Assembly: GCF_042646425.1 (NCBI RefSeq)
Contig: NZ_JBHRTR010000027.1
Coordinates: forward strand, 62,001-126,000
DNA: 64,000 nt
Reading direction: 5' to 3'
From: Marinibaculum pumilum
GTDB taxonomy: Bacteria; Pseudomonadota; Alphaproteobacteria; Ferrovibrionales; Ferrovibrionaceae
Positions within the stretch are counted from its first letter, which is position 1. Each line of letters opens with the position of its first letter. Of this stretch, positions 50,841-61,256 are shown piece after piece. The translations under genes were made by a program, and so were the position numbers. The notes beneath the pieces were generated by a model. The model was given only the letters and a program-made list of their open reading frames with translations, was not told where the DNA came from and made no database searches.

Positions 50841-53789
50841 ATGATGGCAGCGCCAGCCAGCAGGGTCGGGACGGTCAACGTCACGGTTCTGGCCTGTCTC
50901 CTGGCTGGCGGTCTGGGCCTGACAGCCGGCGCCCGCGCCCAGGACCCGCCCGAACGGTCGGTCGCCGCGAAAACCTGCCTGGATGCCGATCTTTCCCGCG
51001 CCGCACGGCTGTCTGCCTGCGACCGCGCGATCTCCGACGCACCCGCCCCCGATACCAGCGCCGTCGCCCTGTACATGGAGCGGGCCGCCCTGCACCTGTC
51101 GGAGCAGGACGTGGCCGCCGCGCTGACGGACTATGACCGGGTGATCGCGGCCCTGCCCGGTTTCGCCCAGGCCTACAACAACCGCGCCCTTGCTCTCGGC
51201 ATGACCGGCCGCGACCGTGACGCCCTGGCCGATCTGGACCGCGCGGTGGAGCTGGCGCCACGCAATGCCGACTACCTGTTCAATCGCGGCCAGGTACTGC
51301 GCCGGCTGGGCGAGCCGGAGCGGGCGATCGCCGATTTCGATGCCGCCCTGGACCTCGCCCCTGACGATGCGTCGATCATGCTGCAGCGGGGCAATGCGCG
51401 GCGCGATGCCGGGGCGCTGGACGCGGCCCTCGCCGATTATGCGCGGGCGGAGCAGGCCGGCGCGGATGCGGCACGCATCGCCTACAACCGCGGCCTCGCC
51501 TTGGCCCTGACCGGCGCCTATGACGCCGCCTGGCGTTCGCTGACCGCGGCCCTGGAACTGCGGCCGGACCATCCCCGCGCGGCCTACAATCGCGGCATCG
51601 TGGAAAGCTATCGCGGCAATCATGCGGAGGCGGTGACCGACCTGACCCGGCACCTGCGCATCCGGCCGGGCAGCGTCGATGCCCTCTATGCCCGCGGCCT
51701 GGCCCAGGCCGCGCTGGGCCGCGACGAGGCGGCGGAAGAGGATTTCGACACCGTCATCGCGATCCGCCCGGAGCGGACCGAGGCCTTCTTCCAGCGCGGC
51801 CTGGCCCGCCTGCGCCAGGACAAGGCGGATGCCGCCATCGTCGATTTCTACACTGTCCTGCAGCGTCAGCCCGACGATCCGGAAGCCTATCTGCATCGCG
51901 GCCTGGCACAGGCCTCCCGCGGGGCACATGAACTGGCGATCGCCGACTACAGCGCGGCCCTGGAACGCCGGCCGGAGATGCACCGCGCGCTGTCCGCACG
52001 CGGCGACAGCCTGGCGGCCCGCGGCGAATGGCCGAAGGCGCTGGCCGACTACCGCAAGGCGGTGGCGCTGTCGCCGGCGAACCTGGCGACGGTGCGCCGG
52101 CTTGCCCTGGCCGAACTGGAGACCGGCGACCCGCAGCGTGCGCTGGCCCTGCTGCAGCCGGCACTGGCGGACGCGCCCGACAATCCGGACCTGCAGCTGA
52201 CCCGCGCCACGGCGCGCCTGCGCACTGGCGATGTCGAGGGCGCGCTGGCCGATGCCGAGGCGGTGCTGGCGGCACGCCCGCTGAACCTTCAGGCCCTGCG
52301 CCTGCGGGGCGCCGCGCGCAAGCTGCTGGGCGAGCCGGCGGCGGCGGTCGAGGACCTGACCGCCGTCCTCGAGCGCCTGCCCGACGACAGCGATTCCCGC
52401 CAGCAGCGAGCCCGCGCCCTGGTGGAGCTGGGCCGCCACGGCGCCGCGGTCGCGGATTATGACAGGCTGCTGAGCGGCCGGCCGGGCGACGCAGAGCTCT
52501 ACAATGCCCGCGGCCTGGCCCTGGCCGCGGCCGGCGAGCATGCCCGCGCGATCGCGGATTTCGATCAGGCGCTGCAGCTGGATCCCAGCCATGCCGGCGC
52601 CTTCAACAACCGGGCCCTGTCGCACTTGCGCACCGGCCAGCTGGACCTGGCGCTGGCCGACTATGACCGCGCGCTCGGGATCGCGCCGGAGGAAACCGGC
52701 ATCCGCCGCAACCGGGCCCTGGCGCTGGCGGCCCGCGGCGACTACGAGGCCGCCATCGCCGACCTCGACCAGGTAGTTGCCGCCAACCCCGACAACGCCC
52801 AGGCCTATCTGAGCCGGGGCGCGATCGCCGCCCGGCTGAACCGGCGGGACGCGGCGATGCGCGACCTCGATCGCGCCATCGCCCTGGCTCCGGACGATGC
52901 CCGCGGCTTTGCGGAGCGCGGCCGGCTGCACCTGGCACGGGGCAATGTCGCCGCCGCCCTGTCGGACTTCGACGCCGCCCTGGCCCGAGCCCCGGGCGAT
53001 GTCGCATTGCGCACCGAGCGGGCGGCCCTGCGCCTTGCCGACCGCGATGCGGCAGGCGCGATCGACGATTACTCGGCGCTGGTCGACGCCGCCCCGACCG
53101 ATGCCGGCGCGCTGAAACGCCGGGCGCTGGCCCATGCCATGCTCGGGGCCTACGGCGCCGCGGCCCGGGATGCCGGCCGCGCCCTGGACCTCGACCCGAT
53201 CGACCGCGAGACGCTGATCCAGCGGGCGATCTACCTGTCTGCGCAGGGCGATCACGAGGCGGCGATCGCGGCCCTGGACCGGGCGGTGGCGCTGGACCCG
53301 GACGACCCGGTGGCCCTGCTGCGCCGCGGCCAGGCGAAGTTCCTGGCCGGCCGCATGGATCCCGCCGCCACCGACCTGTACCGCGCGCACGAGAAGGCGC
53401 CGGAGATCCCGGAAGCGGCGATCTGGCACTATCTGGCCACGGCGCGGGCGGGGCGCTCCGACGGCCGGGTGCTGCTGCAGCGGATCGATGCGCCGGCGGA
53501 CAGCTGGCAGGCCCCGATCGTCGAGATGCTGCTGGGCCGGCGCACGCCGGGCAGCCTCTACGAGGCCGACGGCCCCACGCCGCCGTCGCCCAACCGGTGG
53601 GCCTGCGACCGGGCGTTCTTCGTCGGCCAGCATTTCCTCGCCGAAGGCCAGCCTGACGATGCGCGGCCCTACCTGCAGGATGCGGAAGCCGCCTGCGGCC
53701 GGGAGAGCCTGCCCTACCTGGCGGCCGCCGCCGACCTGGAACGGATCGGCACGACCACCGATTCCGCCAGCACCGCGCCGACCAGGTAG
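50841..53789 (+). CDS. exported giant tetratricopeptide-repeat protein
   Basis: A 982-residue protein with a signal peptide (VLACLLAGGLGLTAGARAQ, cleavage near residue 34). An almost continuous array of 34-residue TPR units follows, from about residue 75 to 870, e.g. AYNNRALALGMTGRDRDALA and AFNNRALSHLRTGQLDLALA. I estimate well over 20 units. The C-terminal 110 residues are not TPR-like. It is probably a periplasmic scaffold for protein binding; no partner can be named. It is preceded by a consensus -10 box and its last 76 bases overlap folC on the opposite strand. Confidence 0.85.
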   Translation: MMAAPASRVGTVNVTVLACLLAGGLGLTAGARAQDPPERSVAAKTCLDADLSRAARLSACDRAISDAPAPDTSAVALYMERAALHLSEQDVAAALTDYDRVIAALPGFAQAYNNRALALGMTGRDRDALADLDRAVELAPRNADYLFNRGQVLRRLGEPERAIADFDAALDLAPDDASIMLQRGNARRDAGALDAALADYARAEQAGADAARIAYNRGLALALTGAYDAAWRSLTAALELRPDHPRAAYNRGIVESYRGNHAEAVTDLTRHLRIRPGSVDALYARGLAQAALGRDEAAEEDFDTVIAIRPERTEAFFQRGLARLRQDKADAAIVDFYTVLQRQPDDPEAYLHRGLAQASRGAHELAIADYSAALERRPEMHRALSARGDSLAARGEWPKALADYRKAVALSPANLATVRRLALAELETGDPQRALALLQPALADAPDNPDLQLTRATARLRTGDVEGALADAEAVLAARPLNLQALRLRGAARKLLGEPAAAVEDLTAVLERLPDDSDSRQQRARALVELGRHGAAVADYDRLLSGRPGDAELYNARGLALAAAGEHARAIADFDQALQLDPSHAGAFNNRALSHLRTGQLDLALADYDRALGIAPEETGIRRNRALALAARGDYEAAIADLDQVVAANPDNAQAYLSRGAIAARLNRRDAAMRDLDRAIALAPDDARGFAERGRLHLARGNVAAALSDFDAALARAPGDVALRTERAALRLADRDAAGAIDDYSALVDAAPTDAGALKRRALAHAMLGAYGAAARDAGRALDLDPIDRETLIQRAIYLSAQGDHEAAIAALDRAVALDPDDPVALLRRGQAKFLAGRMDPAATDLYRAHEKAPEIPEAAIWHYLATARAGRSDGRVLLQRIDAPADSWQAPIVEMLLGRRTPGSLYEADGPTPPSPNRWACDRAFFVGQHFLAEGQPDDARPYLQDAEAACGRESLPYLAAAADLERIGTTTDSASTAPTR

Positions 53790-55084
53790 AGCGAACCGCA
53801 GATCACCACCCTGGCGTCCGGTGTGGTGGCGGCAAGCCGCGTCAGCGCCCCGGCCACCCCGTCGACCGGCTGCGCCGCGGCAAAGCCCTGGGTCAGGGCC
53901 GTCCCGGCCAGGTCCTGCGGCGGCCAGCAGCTTTCGCCCGGGATCGGCACGGCCAGAAGGCCGGCGGCCCGGGCGGCAAGCGGCGCCAGATAGGCACCGG
54001 CATCCTTGTTCGGCTTCATCCCGACGACCAGCCAGAGCGGCCTGTCGTCGGCCGGCAGTGCCGCCAGCGCCTCCGCCAGCACGACACCGGCTGCCGGATT
54101 GTGGCCGCCGTCCAGCCAGACCTCTGCCGCCGGCAGGGCCGGGCAGTCCACCCGCTGCATGCGGCCGGGCCAGACCGCCGCGGCGAGCCCCGCGGCGATC
54201 GCCGCGGGCGCGAAACGGGGCAGGTCGCGCGGCACCGCCACCGGGTCGCGCCCGGTATTGTCCAGCCGTCGCGGCCCGCGGCCGAAGGCACGGGCGGCCG
54301 CGACGGCGACACCGGCATTGACCGCCTGGTGCGGCCCGGTCAGCGCGGGGAGCGGCAGGGCCAGGCGCGTGCCGTCCACCAGGTCCCGCCAGACCAGACC
54401 GTCCGCCTGCCGCGCCACATCCCAGTCGCGCCCGCCGCATTCCGCCTGGATGCCCAGCGCATCCGCCCGGGCGTCGATCACCGTCTGCACTTCCGGCACC
54501 TGCGGCGCGCAGACCGCGGCGGCGCCGGGCTTCAGGATCGCCGCCTTCTCCGCCGCGATCCCGGCCAGGTCGCTGCCCAGGAAGTCCTGATGGTCGAGGG
54601 AGATCGAGGTCAGCACGGTGACCGTCGGGTCCGGCACGACATTGGTCGCGTCCAGCCGGCCGCCCAGGCCGGTCTCCAGGATCAGCAGGTCGGCCGGCAC
54701 CTCCGAAAAGGCCAGGAAGGCGGAAGCGGTGGTGGCCTCGAAGAAGGTGATCGGCGCGCCGTCATTGGCCGCTTCCGTCCGCTGCAGCACATCCAGCAGG
54801 GCCGCATCGTCGATCGGGGTGCCACGCAGCACGATGCGCTCGTTGAAGCGGACGAGGTGCGGCGAGACATAGGCATGGGCCGCCAGGCCCTGTGCCGCCG
54901 CCATCGCGGACAGATTGGCCAGGACCGAGCCCTTGCCGTTGGTGCCGGCGATGTGGATCACGGGCGGCAGCGCCAGATGCGGACGGCCCAGGGCGTCCAG
55001 CAGGCGCTCCATGCGCCCCAGCGACAGGTCGATCAGCTTCGGGTGCAGCCGGGTGAAGGCCGCGAGCATCCGGTCGATGCTCAC
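53714..55084 (-). CDS. folC: folylpolyglutamate/dihydrofolate synthase
   Basis: A 456-residue Mur-ligase-family FolC, which makes dihydrofolate and adds glutamates to folates. The P-loop is VIHIAGTNGKGSVLANLSAM, followed by SPHLVRFNERIVLRG and the catalytic ETGLGGRLDATN. TSISLDHQDFLGSDLAGIAA and WLDGGHNPAAG come later. The start is a GTG at 55082-55084 sharing GTGA with the accD stop, the third such overlap in this operon. The C-terminus overlaps the convergent TPR gene by 76 bases. Confidence 0.93.
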   Translation of the reverse strand: MSIDRMLAAFTRLHPKLIDLSLGRMERLLDALGRPHLALPPVIHIAGTNGKGSVLANLSAMAAAQGLAAHAYVSPHLVRFNERIVLRGTPIDDAALLDVLQRTEAANDGAPITFFEATTASAFLAFSEVPADLLILETGLGGRLDATNVVPDPTVTVLTSISLDHQDFLGSDLAGIAAEKAAILKPGAAAVCAPQVPEVQTVIDARADALGIQAECGGRDWDVARQADGLVWRDLVDGTRLALPLPALTGPHQAVNAGVAVAAARAFGRGPRRLDNTGRDPVAVPRDLPRFAPAAIAAGLAAAVWPGRMQRVDCPALPAAEVWLDGGHNPAAGVVLAEALAALPADDRPLWLVVGMKPNKDAGAYLAPLAARAAGLLAVPIPGESCWPPQDLAGTALTQGFAAAQPVDGVAGALTRLAATTPDARVVICGSLYLVGAVLAESVVVPIRSRSAAAAR

Positions 55085-56286
55085 CCCTTGCGGTCTTCCT
55101 TCCCGGCGGCCCGGCCGCCATTGGCCTTCGGCGCCTCGCCGCCTTCCGGCGGCCCGCCTTCGGCCGGCCCGTCCTTCGGCGCCGCCTTCTTGGCCCCCGC
55201 TGCGGCATCTGCACCGGCCGGCGCCGCGCCGCCCTCTGCCGGCAGCGCCGGGATGTCGAGTTCCGCATCGGCGGGCTGCTTGCGCTCCCCGGCCAGCCCG
55301 ACCACGGTCATGGCCTCGTCGGCCTCGACCGTCTGCAGGCCGGCCTTCTCCTTCTTGCCCGGTCCGGCGGCCGCCTTGCCTTTCGGCGCGGGCGCCTTGC
55401 CGGCCTTTGCCGGTGCGGCTGCATCCTCCGCCGGCCGCTCCGGCTGGCACAGATGGTCGAGCAGCAGCGCCAGCCGCTCCTTCAGGGCGTGGCGATGCAC
55501 AACCATGTCGACCATGCCGTGGTCCAGCAGGAACTCCGCGCGCTGGAAGCCTTCCGGCAGGTCCTCGCGGATGGTCTGCTGGATCACCCGTGCGCCGGCA
55601 AAGCCGATCAGGGCGCCGGGCTCGGCGATGTTCACATCGCCCAGCATCGCGAAAGAGGCGGTGACCCCGCCGGTCGTCGGGTCGGTCAGGACCACCAGAT
55701 AGGGCAGGCCCGCCTCCCGCACCTGCTGCACGGCCAGCACCGTGCGCGGCATCTGGATCAGCGACAGGATGCTTTCCTGCATGCGGGCGCCGCCCGCCGC
55801 CGGAAACACGATCAGCGGCGCGCGGATCGCCACCGCCCGGTCGGCTGCGGTCAGCAGGGCCTGGCCGACGGCCCGGCCCATGGAGCCGGCCATGAAGGCG
55901 AAGTTCTGCACCGCCACGATGCAGGTGCGGCCGCCGATCCGGCCCTCCGCCACCACCATCGCCTCCGGCTCGCCGGTATTGTTCCGGGCGTCGCGGATCC
56001 GGTCGACATAGCGGCGGGTATCGCGCCACCGCAGGGGATCCTCGGAGAAGGCCGGCAGGTCAAGCTTCCGCCAGCCGCCGTCGTCGAACAGCCCCGCGAA
56101 CCGCTGCTGCGGTGCCAGCCGCAGATGGTGGCCGCAATTGCCGCAGACGTACTGCTGCTCCTCCAGGTCGTTGTTGTAGAGCAGCGCACCGCAGGAGGTG
56201 CATTTCTGCCAGAGATTCTCCGTCGATTCCCGCTTGATCCCCAGGGAGCGGATCTTCGGCAGGACGCTGCGTGTCCACCAGCTCAT
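55081..56286 (-). CDS. accD: acetyl-CoA carboxylase carboxyltransferase beta subunit, extended C-terminus
   Basis: A 401-residue AccD. The N-terminal zinc ribbon is KCTSCGALLYNNDLEEQQYV followed by CGNCGHHLRL. The carboxyltransferase domain has VAVQNFAFMAGSMGRAVGQA, GGARMQESILSLIQMPR, TDPTTGGVTASFAMLGD and IREDLPEGFQRAEFLLDHG. The catalytic part ends near residue 285. A tail of about 115 residues rich in Ala, Pro, Lys and Gly follows (KAPAPKGKAAAGPGKKEK), absent from E. coli AccD but common in variable form in alphaproteobacteria. The ATG shares ATGA with the trpA stop. Confidence 0.94.
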   Translation of the reverse strand: MSWWTRSVLPKIRSLGIKRESTENLWQKCTSCGALLYNNDLEEQQYVCGNCGHHLRLAPQQRFAGLFDDGGWRKLDLPAFSEDPLRWRDTRRYVDRIRDARNNTGEPEAMVVAEGRIGGRTCIVAVQNFAFMAGSMGRAVGQALLTAADRAVAIRAPLIVFPAAGGARMQESILSLIQMPRTVLAVQQVREAGLPYLVVLTDPTTGGVTASFAMLGDVNIAEPGALIGFAGARVIQQTIREDLPEGFQRAEFLLDHGMVDMVVHRHALKERLALLLDHLCQPERPAEDAAAPAKAGKAPAPKGKAAAGPGKKEKAGLQTVEADEAMTVVGLAGERKQPADAELDIPALPAEGGAAPAGADAAAGAKKAAPKDGPAEGGPPEGGEAPKANGGRAAGKEDRKG

Positions 56287-57139
56287 TCCGCTGCACCCTG
56301 CGCCGCTGCGCCCTCGGCCCGTGCGGAGCGCACCGCGCCCGCCAGCTCCCGCACCTTGTCGAGGACCGGGGCGACCGGGTCGCTGCCGGCCTCGAGTGCC
56401 TGGCGCACGGCGTCGACCAGCGCGGAGCCCACCACCGCGGCATCGGCGGCCCGGGCCACCGCGGCGGCCTGCGCCGGCTCGCGGATGCCGAAGCCGACCG
56501 CGATCGGCAGCTCGGTATGCTGCCGCAGGCGCCGCACGGCGGCCGCCACGGCGCCGTGGTCCGGCGCCCGCGTGCCGGTGATGCCGGCGATCGAGACATA
56601 GTAGAGGAAGCCGCTGGTGCGCTGCAGGATCGCCGGCAGCCGCGCCTCGTCGGTGGTCGGCGTGGCCAGGCGGATCGGGTCGATGCCCGCTTCGAAGGCC
56701 GGGATGTTGATCATCGCGTCCTCTTCCGTGGGGGTGTCGACGATGATCAGCCCGTCCACCCCGGCCGCGCTGGCATCCCGGACGAAGGCCGGCACGCCAT
56801 AGCTGAACACGGGATTGGCATAGCCCATCAGGACGATCGGCGTGTCGCCGTCGCCCTCCCGGAAGCGGGCGACCATCTCCAGGGTGCGCTTCAGGCTGGC
56901 GCCGGCGGCCAGGGCCCGCAGGTTGGCCGCCTGCACCGCCGGCCCGTCGGCCATCGGATCGGTGAAGGGCATGCCCAGCTCGATGATGTCGGCGCCGGCG
57001 CCGGGCAGGCCGCGCAGGATTTCCGCTGAGCGGTCGAGATCGGGATCGCCGGCCGTGACATAGGCGACGAAGCCGGCACGGCCCTCCGCCTTCAGGGCGG
57101 CAAAGCGGCGGGCGATCCGGCGGCTGTCGGGAGCGGCGC

Positions 57140-57143
<4 letters not shown>
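56283..57143 (-). CDS. trpA: tryptophan synthase alpha subunit
   Basis: A 286-residue TrpA, which cleaves indole-3-glycerol phosphate. Catalytic Glu and Asp lie in ADIIELGMPFTDPMADGPAV and VDGLIIVDTPTEED. The phosphate site is in YYVSIAGITGTRAPD and AVGFGIREPAQAA. The start is a GTG at 57141-57143 sharing GTGA with the trpB stop. The frame extends upstream only in arginine-rich shadow sequence. It forms an alpha-beta complex with TrpB encoded just upstream. Confidence 0.94.
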
Positions 57144-58399
<1,256 letters not shown>

Positions 58400-58514
58400 G
58401 CGTTTCGCTTGCCGATGCGGGGTGTATCTCGCATCTCCGGGGCCGAAAGGCAACGGTCCGCCCCTGCCCCCGCCCCTTCCCGGGGCCCGGCCGGTCCGGC
58501 CGCGGCGGCCATGC

Positions 58515-59159
58515 TCAAAGCGCGGCGCAGGCGTCCAGAAAGGCGGCGATCCGGGCTGGATCCTTCACCCCGGGGCTGCGCTCGACGCCTGAGGAGACAT
58601 CAACCCCGGCCGCGCCGCTGGCTGCGACGGCCGAAGCGACATTTTCCGCCGTCAGGCCGCCGGACAGCAGCCAGGGGCGCCCGAACCGCCGCCCTGCCAG
58701 CAGCGGCCAGTCGAACGGTTCCCCGTTACCGCCGGGCAACGCGCCGTCGCGGCTGGGCGGCCAAGCGTCGAACAGCAGATGGTCCACCACCGGCTCGTAG
58801 ACGGCCGCGCCGTCCAGGTCGGCGGCGTCCTTCACCTTCACCGCCTTCATCACCCTGCGCCCGGTCCGCGCGGCGATCGCTGCCGCCCGTTCCGGGCTTT
58901 CCCGGCCGTGCAGCTGCAGGATCTCCACCGGTGTCCGGGCGACCAGCTCGTCCAGCAGCGCATCGTCGGGATCGACCAGGACGGCGACCCGGTCGACCCC
59001 GGCCGGCACCCGCGCCATCAGCGCCGCCGCCTTCCCCGCCGGCAGGGAGCGCGGGCTGGGGGGGAAGAAGACGAAGCCGACCATGCCGGCGCCGCCGGCC
59101 AGCGCCGCATCCAGCGATGCCGCATCCTTCAGGCCGCAGATCTTCGCCGTCACCTTCAT
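58515..59159 (-). CDS. trpF: phosphoribosylanthranilate isomerase
   Basis: A 214-residue TIM-barrel isomerase of tryptophan synthesis. The catalytic Cys is in KICGLKDAASLDAALAGGAG, with VGFVFFPPSPRSLPAGKA following, EILQLHGRESPERAA, DHLLFDAWPP and the phosphate loop LSGGLTAENVASAV then GVDVSSGVERSPGVKDP. It overlaps pyrF as ATGA at 59156-59159, so translation is coupled to pyrF, an order seen in other alphaproteobacteria. Confidence 0.95.
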   Translation of the reverse strand: MKVTAKICGLKDAASLDAALAGGAGMVGFVFFPPSPRSLPAGKAAALMARVPAGVDRVAVLVDPDDALLDELVARTPVEILQLHGRESPERAAAIAARTGRRVMKAVKVKDAADLDGAAVYEPVVDHLLFDAWPPSRDGALPGGNGEPFDWPLLAGRRFGRPWLLSGGLTAENVASAVAASGAAGVDVSSGVERSPGVKDPARIAAFLDACAAL

Positions 59160-59857
59160 GCGGCCGCGCCGACCTCCGCCAGGATCGCCCGGGCGGTGGC
59201 TTCCGGATCCGCGGCCTGGGTGATCGGCCGGCCGATGACCAGGTCGTCGGCGCCGGCGGCGATCGCCCGCGCCGGCGTCATCACCCGCTTCTGGTCGTCC
59301 GCAGGGCTGTCCGACAGCCTTATGCCCGGCACCACCAGCCGCGCCCTGGGCGCGGCGGAGCGCAGCTCCGCCACCTCGTGCGGGGCGCAGACGATGCCGC
59401 CGCAGCCCGACGCCAGGGCCAGGTCGGCGAGCCGCCGCACCTGCGGCCCGACCTCGCCCACCACGCCGATCTGCAGCAGGTCGCCGGCATCGAGGGAGGT
59501 CAGCACCGTCACCGCCAGGATCGTGGCGTCGCCGGGGGATTCGGCAGCGGCGGAGGCGGCCGCCTCCAGCATCGCGCCGCCGCCCGCGGCATGCACCGTC
59601 ATCACCCGCGGCCGCATCGACCGGCAGGCCGCCCGCACCGCCTGCGCCACGGTGTTGGGGATGTCGTGGTACTTCATGTCCAGGAACAGCGGCACATCGT
59701 CGGGGCAGAGCTTCCGCACCGCTGCCGGGCCGTGGGCCGAAAGGAAGGCCGAGCCCAGCTTCACGCCGCAGCCCGCCCGCGCCAGGGCGCCCGCCAGCCG
59801 CTCGCCCTCTTCCAGGTCGAGGGTGTCGATGGCGCCATAAATGATGTGCTCGCTCAT
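59156..59857 (-). CDS. pyrF: orotidine 5'-phosphate decarboxylase
   Basis: A 233-residue OMP decarboxylase, last step of UMP synthesis. The N-terminal substrate Asp is in YGAIDTLDLEEGERLAGAL and the Lys is in AGCGVKLGSAFL. The catalytic tetrad region is PLFLDMKYHDIPNTVAQAVR, where the family usually has DLKFHDIPNTV. The C-terminal phosphate site is VVPGIRLSD and GADDLVIGRPITQA. The ATG 59855-59857 opens MSEHIIYGAID. It heads the trpF-containing pair. Confidence 0.94.
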   Translation of the reverse strand: MSEHIIYGAIDTLDLEEGERLAGALARAGCGVKLGSAFLSAHGPAAVRKLCPDDVPLFLDMKYHDIPNTVAQAVRAACRSMRPRVMTVHAAGGGAMLEAAASAAAESPGDATILAVTVLTSLDAGDLLQIGVVGEVGPQVRRLADLALASGCGGIVCAPHEVAELRSAAPRARLVVPGIRLSDSPADDQKRVMTPARAIAAGADDLVIGRPITQAADPEATARAILAEVGAAA

Positions 59858-59933
59858 GGGCGCGGTTATAGCACCCCGTCGCAGGCGAGAAAGGCCCGGC
59901 ACCGAAAAATCCCGGGCCCGGCCGGACGCCCCC

Positions 59934-61256
59934 TCAGCCCTCCGTCATGCCGCGCCGCAGGGCGGACCGGAACGGGTCCAGCAGGTAGTCCAGCATGGTG
60001 CGCGGCCGGGTGATGATGGCCGCTTCCACCGGCATGCCGGCGCGCAGTTCGGCCTCCGGCCCCAGCGCGGCGGCGGCATCGCCGATGTCGATCTGCACCG
60101 TATAGAAGGCGGCGCCGCTCTCCGGGTCGGTCGACCGGTCGGCGCCGACCTCCGTCACCCGGCCGGTCAGCCGGTGCTGCGCCCGCTGCGAGAAGGCGAG
60201 CATCTGAAGCTCCGCCTCGGCACCGCCGCGGATCTCGTCGATGTCGGTGGTGGCCACCCGGGCGCGGGCCACCAGGGCCTCGTTCTCCGGCACCACCTGC
60301 ATCAGGGCATCGCCCGGCGCCACGGTGCCGCCGACGGTATGCACCTGCCGGTCCAGCACATGGCCGGCCACCGGCGCCCGCACCACCAGCCGCTCCATTG
60401 CGTCGCTGCGGGCCGCCAGCCGGTGCGCGGTACGGCCCAGGTCGCGCAGCGCCTGCAGCAGGTCGCGTTGCACCGCCTCGGTCCATTCCTGCTCCAGCCG
60501 GTCGCGCTCGGCCTCGATCTCCTCGCCTTCCACCCGGGCCTGGGCGATCTGCGCCTCCGCACCGTCCCGTTCCGCCATCAGGTCCAGCACCGTGCGCTCG
60601 ATCTCCCAGCCGCGCTGCTTCGGCGCGACGCTGCGCTTCACCAGGGCGCGCACGCTGTCGGCCTCCTTCTCCAGGCTGGCGATCTGGCGGTCCAGATAGT
60701 CGCGCTGCCGCTCGCTGCCGGCGATCCGGGCGGAAACCGCGTCGACGCGGGCCCGCAGCACCGCCCGCTGGCTGTCGCGCACCGCCCGCCGGCGGTCCAG
60801 CGCGGCCAGCTCCGCCGCCCAGAACTGGTCCGCCACCGGGTCGCTGCCGGCGGCGGGAAAGCCCGCCGGCCGCGCCGGTGCGGGGGCATCGTCGCGTGCC
60901 GCCTGCAGATGGGCGATGCGGGCGTGCAGGGCCAGACTGTCCTCCTGCAGTTCGCGGTACTCCGCCTCGATATCCGGCGCCCGCAGGGTGACCAGCGGCG
61001 CGCCGGCCTCCACCCGGTCGCCGTCGGCAACATGCAGGACCGCCACGATGCCGCCCTCGCGATGCTGCACCGTCCGGCGCTGGCCTGCCGGCGCAAGCTC
61101 GCCGCTCGCCACCACCGCGCCGGTCAGCGGCACGCTGGCCAGCAGGCCGACCAGGCCGGCCGCCGCCACCGCCACCGCCAGACCCAGCCGCGCCGCGCGC
61201 CGGCGCAGGCCATGCTCCAGCCCCGCCAGGGGCGCCTCTCCGTCCCGTCCGCTCAT
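59934..61256 (-). CDS. type I secretion membrane-fusion protein (HlyD/PrtE type)
   Basis: A 440-residue HlyD-family adaptor. One N-terminal helix (LGLAVAVAAAGLVGLLASVP, about 25-45) is followed by TGAVVASGELAPAGQRRTVQ and HREGGIVAVLHVADGDRVEA, the lipoyl-like half. A long coiled coil (about 170-300) and the second lipoyl half VRAPVAGHVLDRQVHTVGGT follow. The end AGMPVEAAIITRPRTMLDYL is typical of type I secretion adaptors. Its ATG shares ATGA with the ABC gene. It would bridge the inner-membrane ABC protein to a TolC-type channel encoded elsewhere. Confidence 0.92.
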   Translation of the reverse strand: MSGRDGEAPLAGLEHGLRRRAARLGLAVAVAAAGLVGLLASVPLTGAVVASGELAPAGQRRTVQHREGGIVAVLHVADGDRVEAGAPLVTLRAPDIEAEYRELQEDSLALHARIAHLQAARDDAPAPARPAGFPAAGSDPVADQFWAAELAALDRRRAVRDSQRAVLRARVDAVSARIAGSERQRDYLDRQIASLEKEADSVRALVKRSVAPKQRGWEIERTVLDLMAERDGAEAQIAQARVEGEEIEAERDRLEQEWTEAVQRDLLQALRDLGRTAHRLAARSDAMERLVVRAPVAGHVLDRQVHTVGGTVAPGDALMQVVPENEALVARARVATTDIDEIRGGAEAELQMLAFSQRAQHRLTGRVTEVGADRSTDPESGAAFYTVQIDIGDAAAALGPEAELRAGMPVEAAIITRPRTMLDYLLDPFRSALRRGMTEG

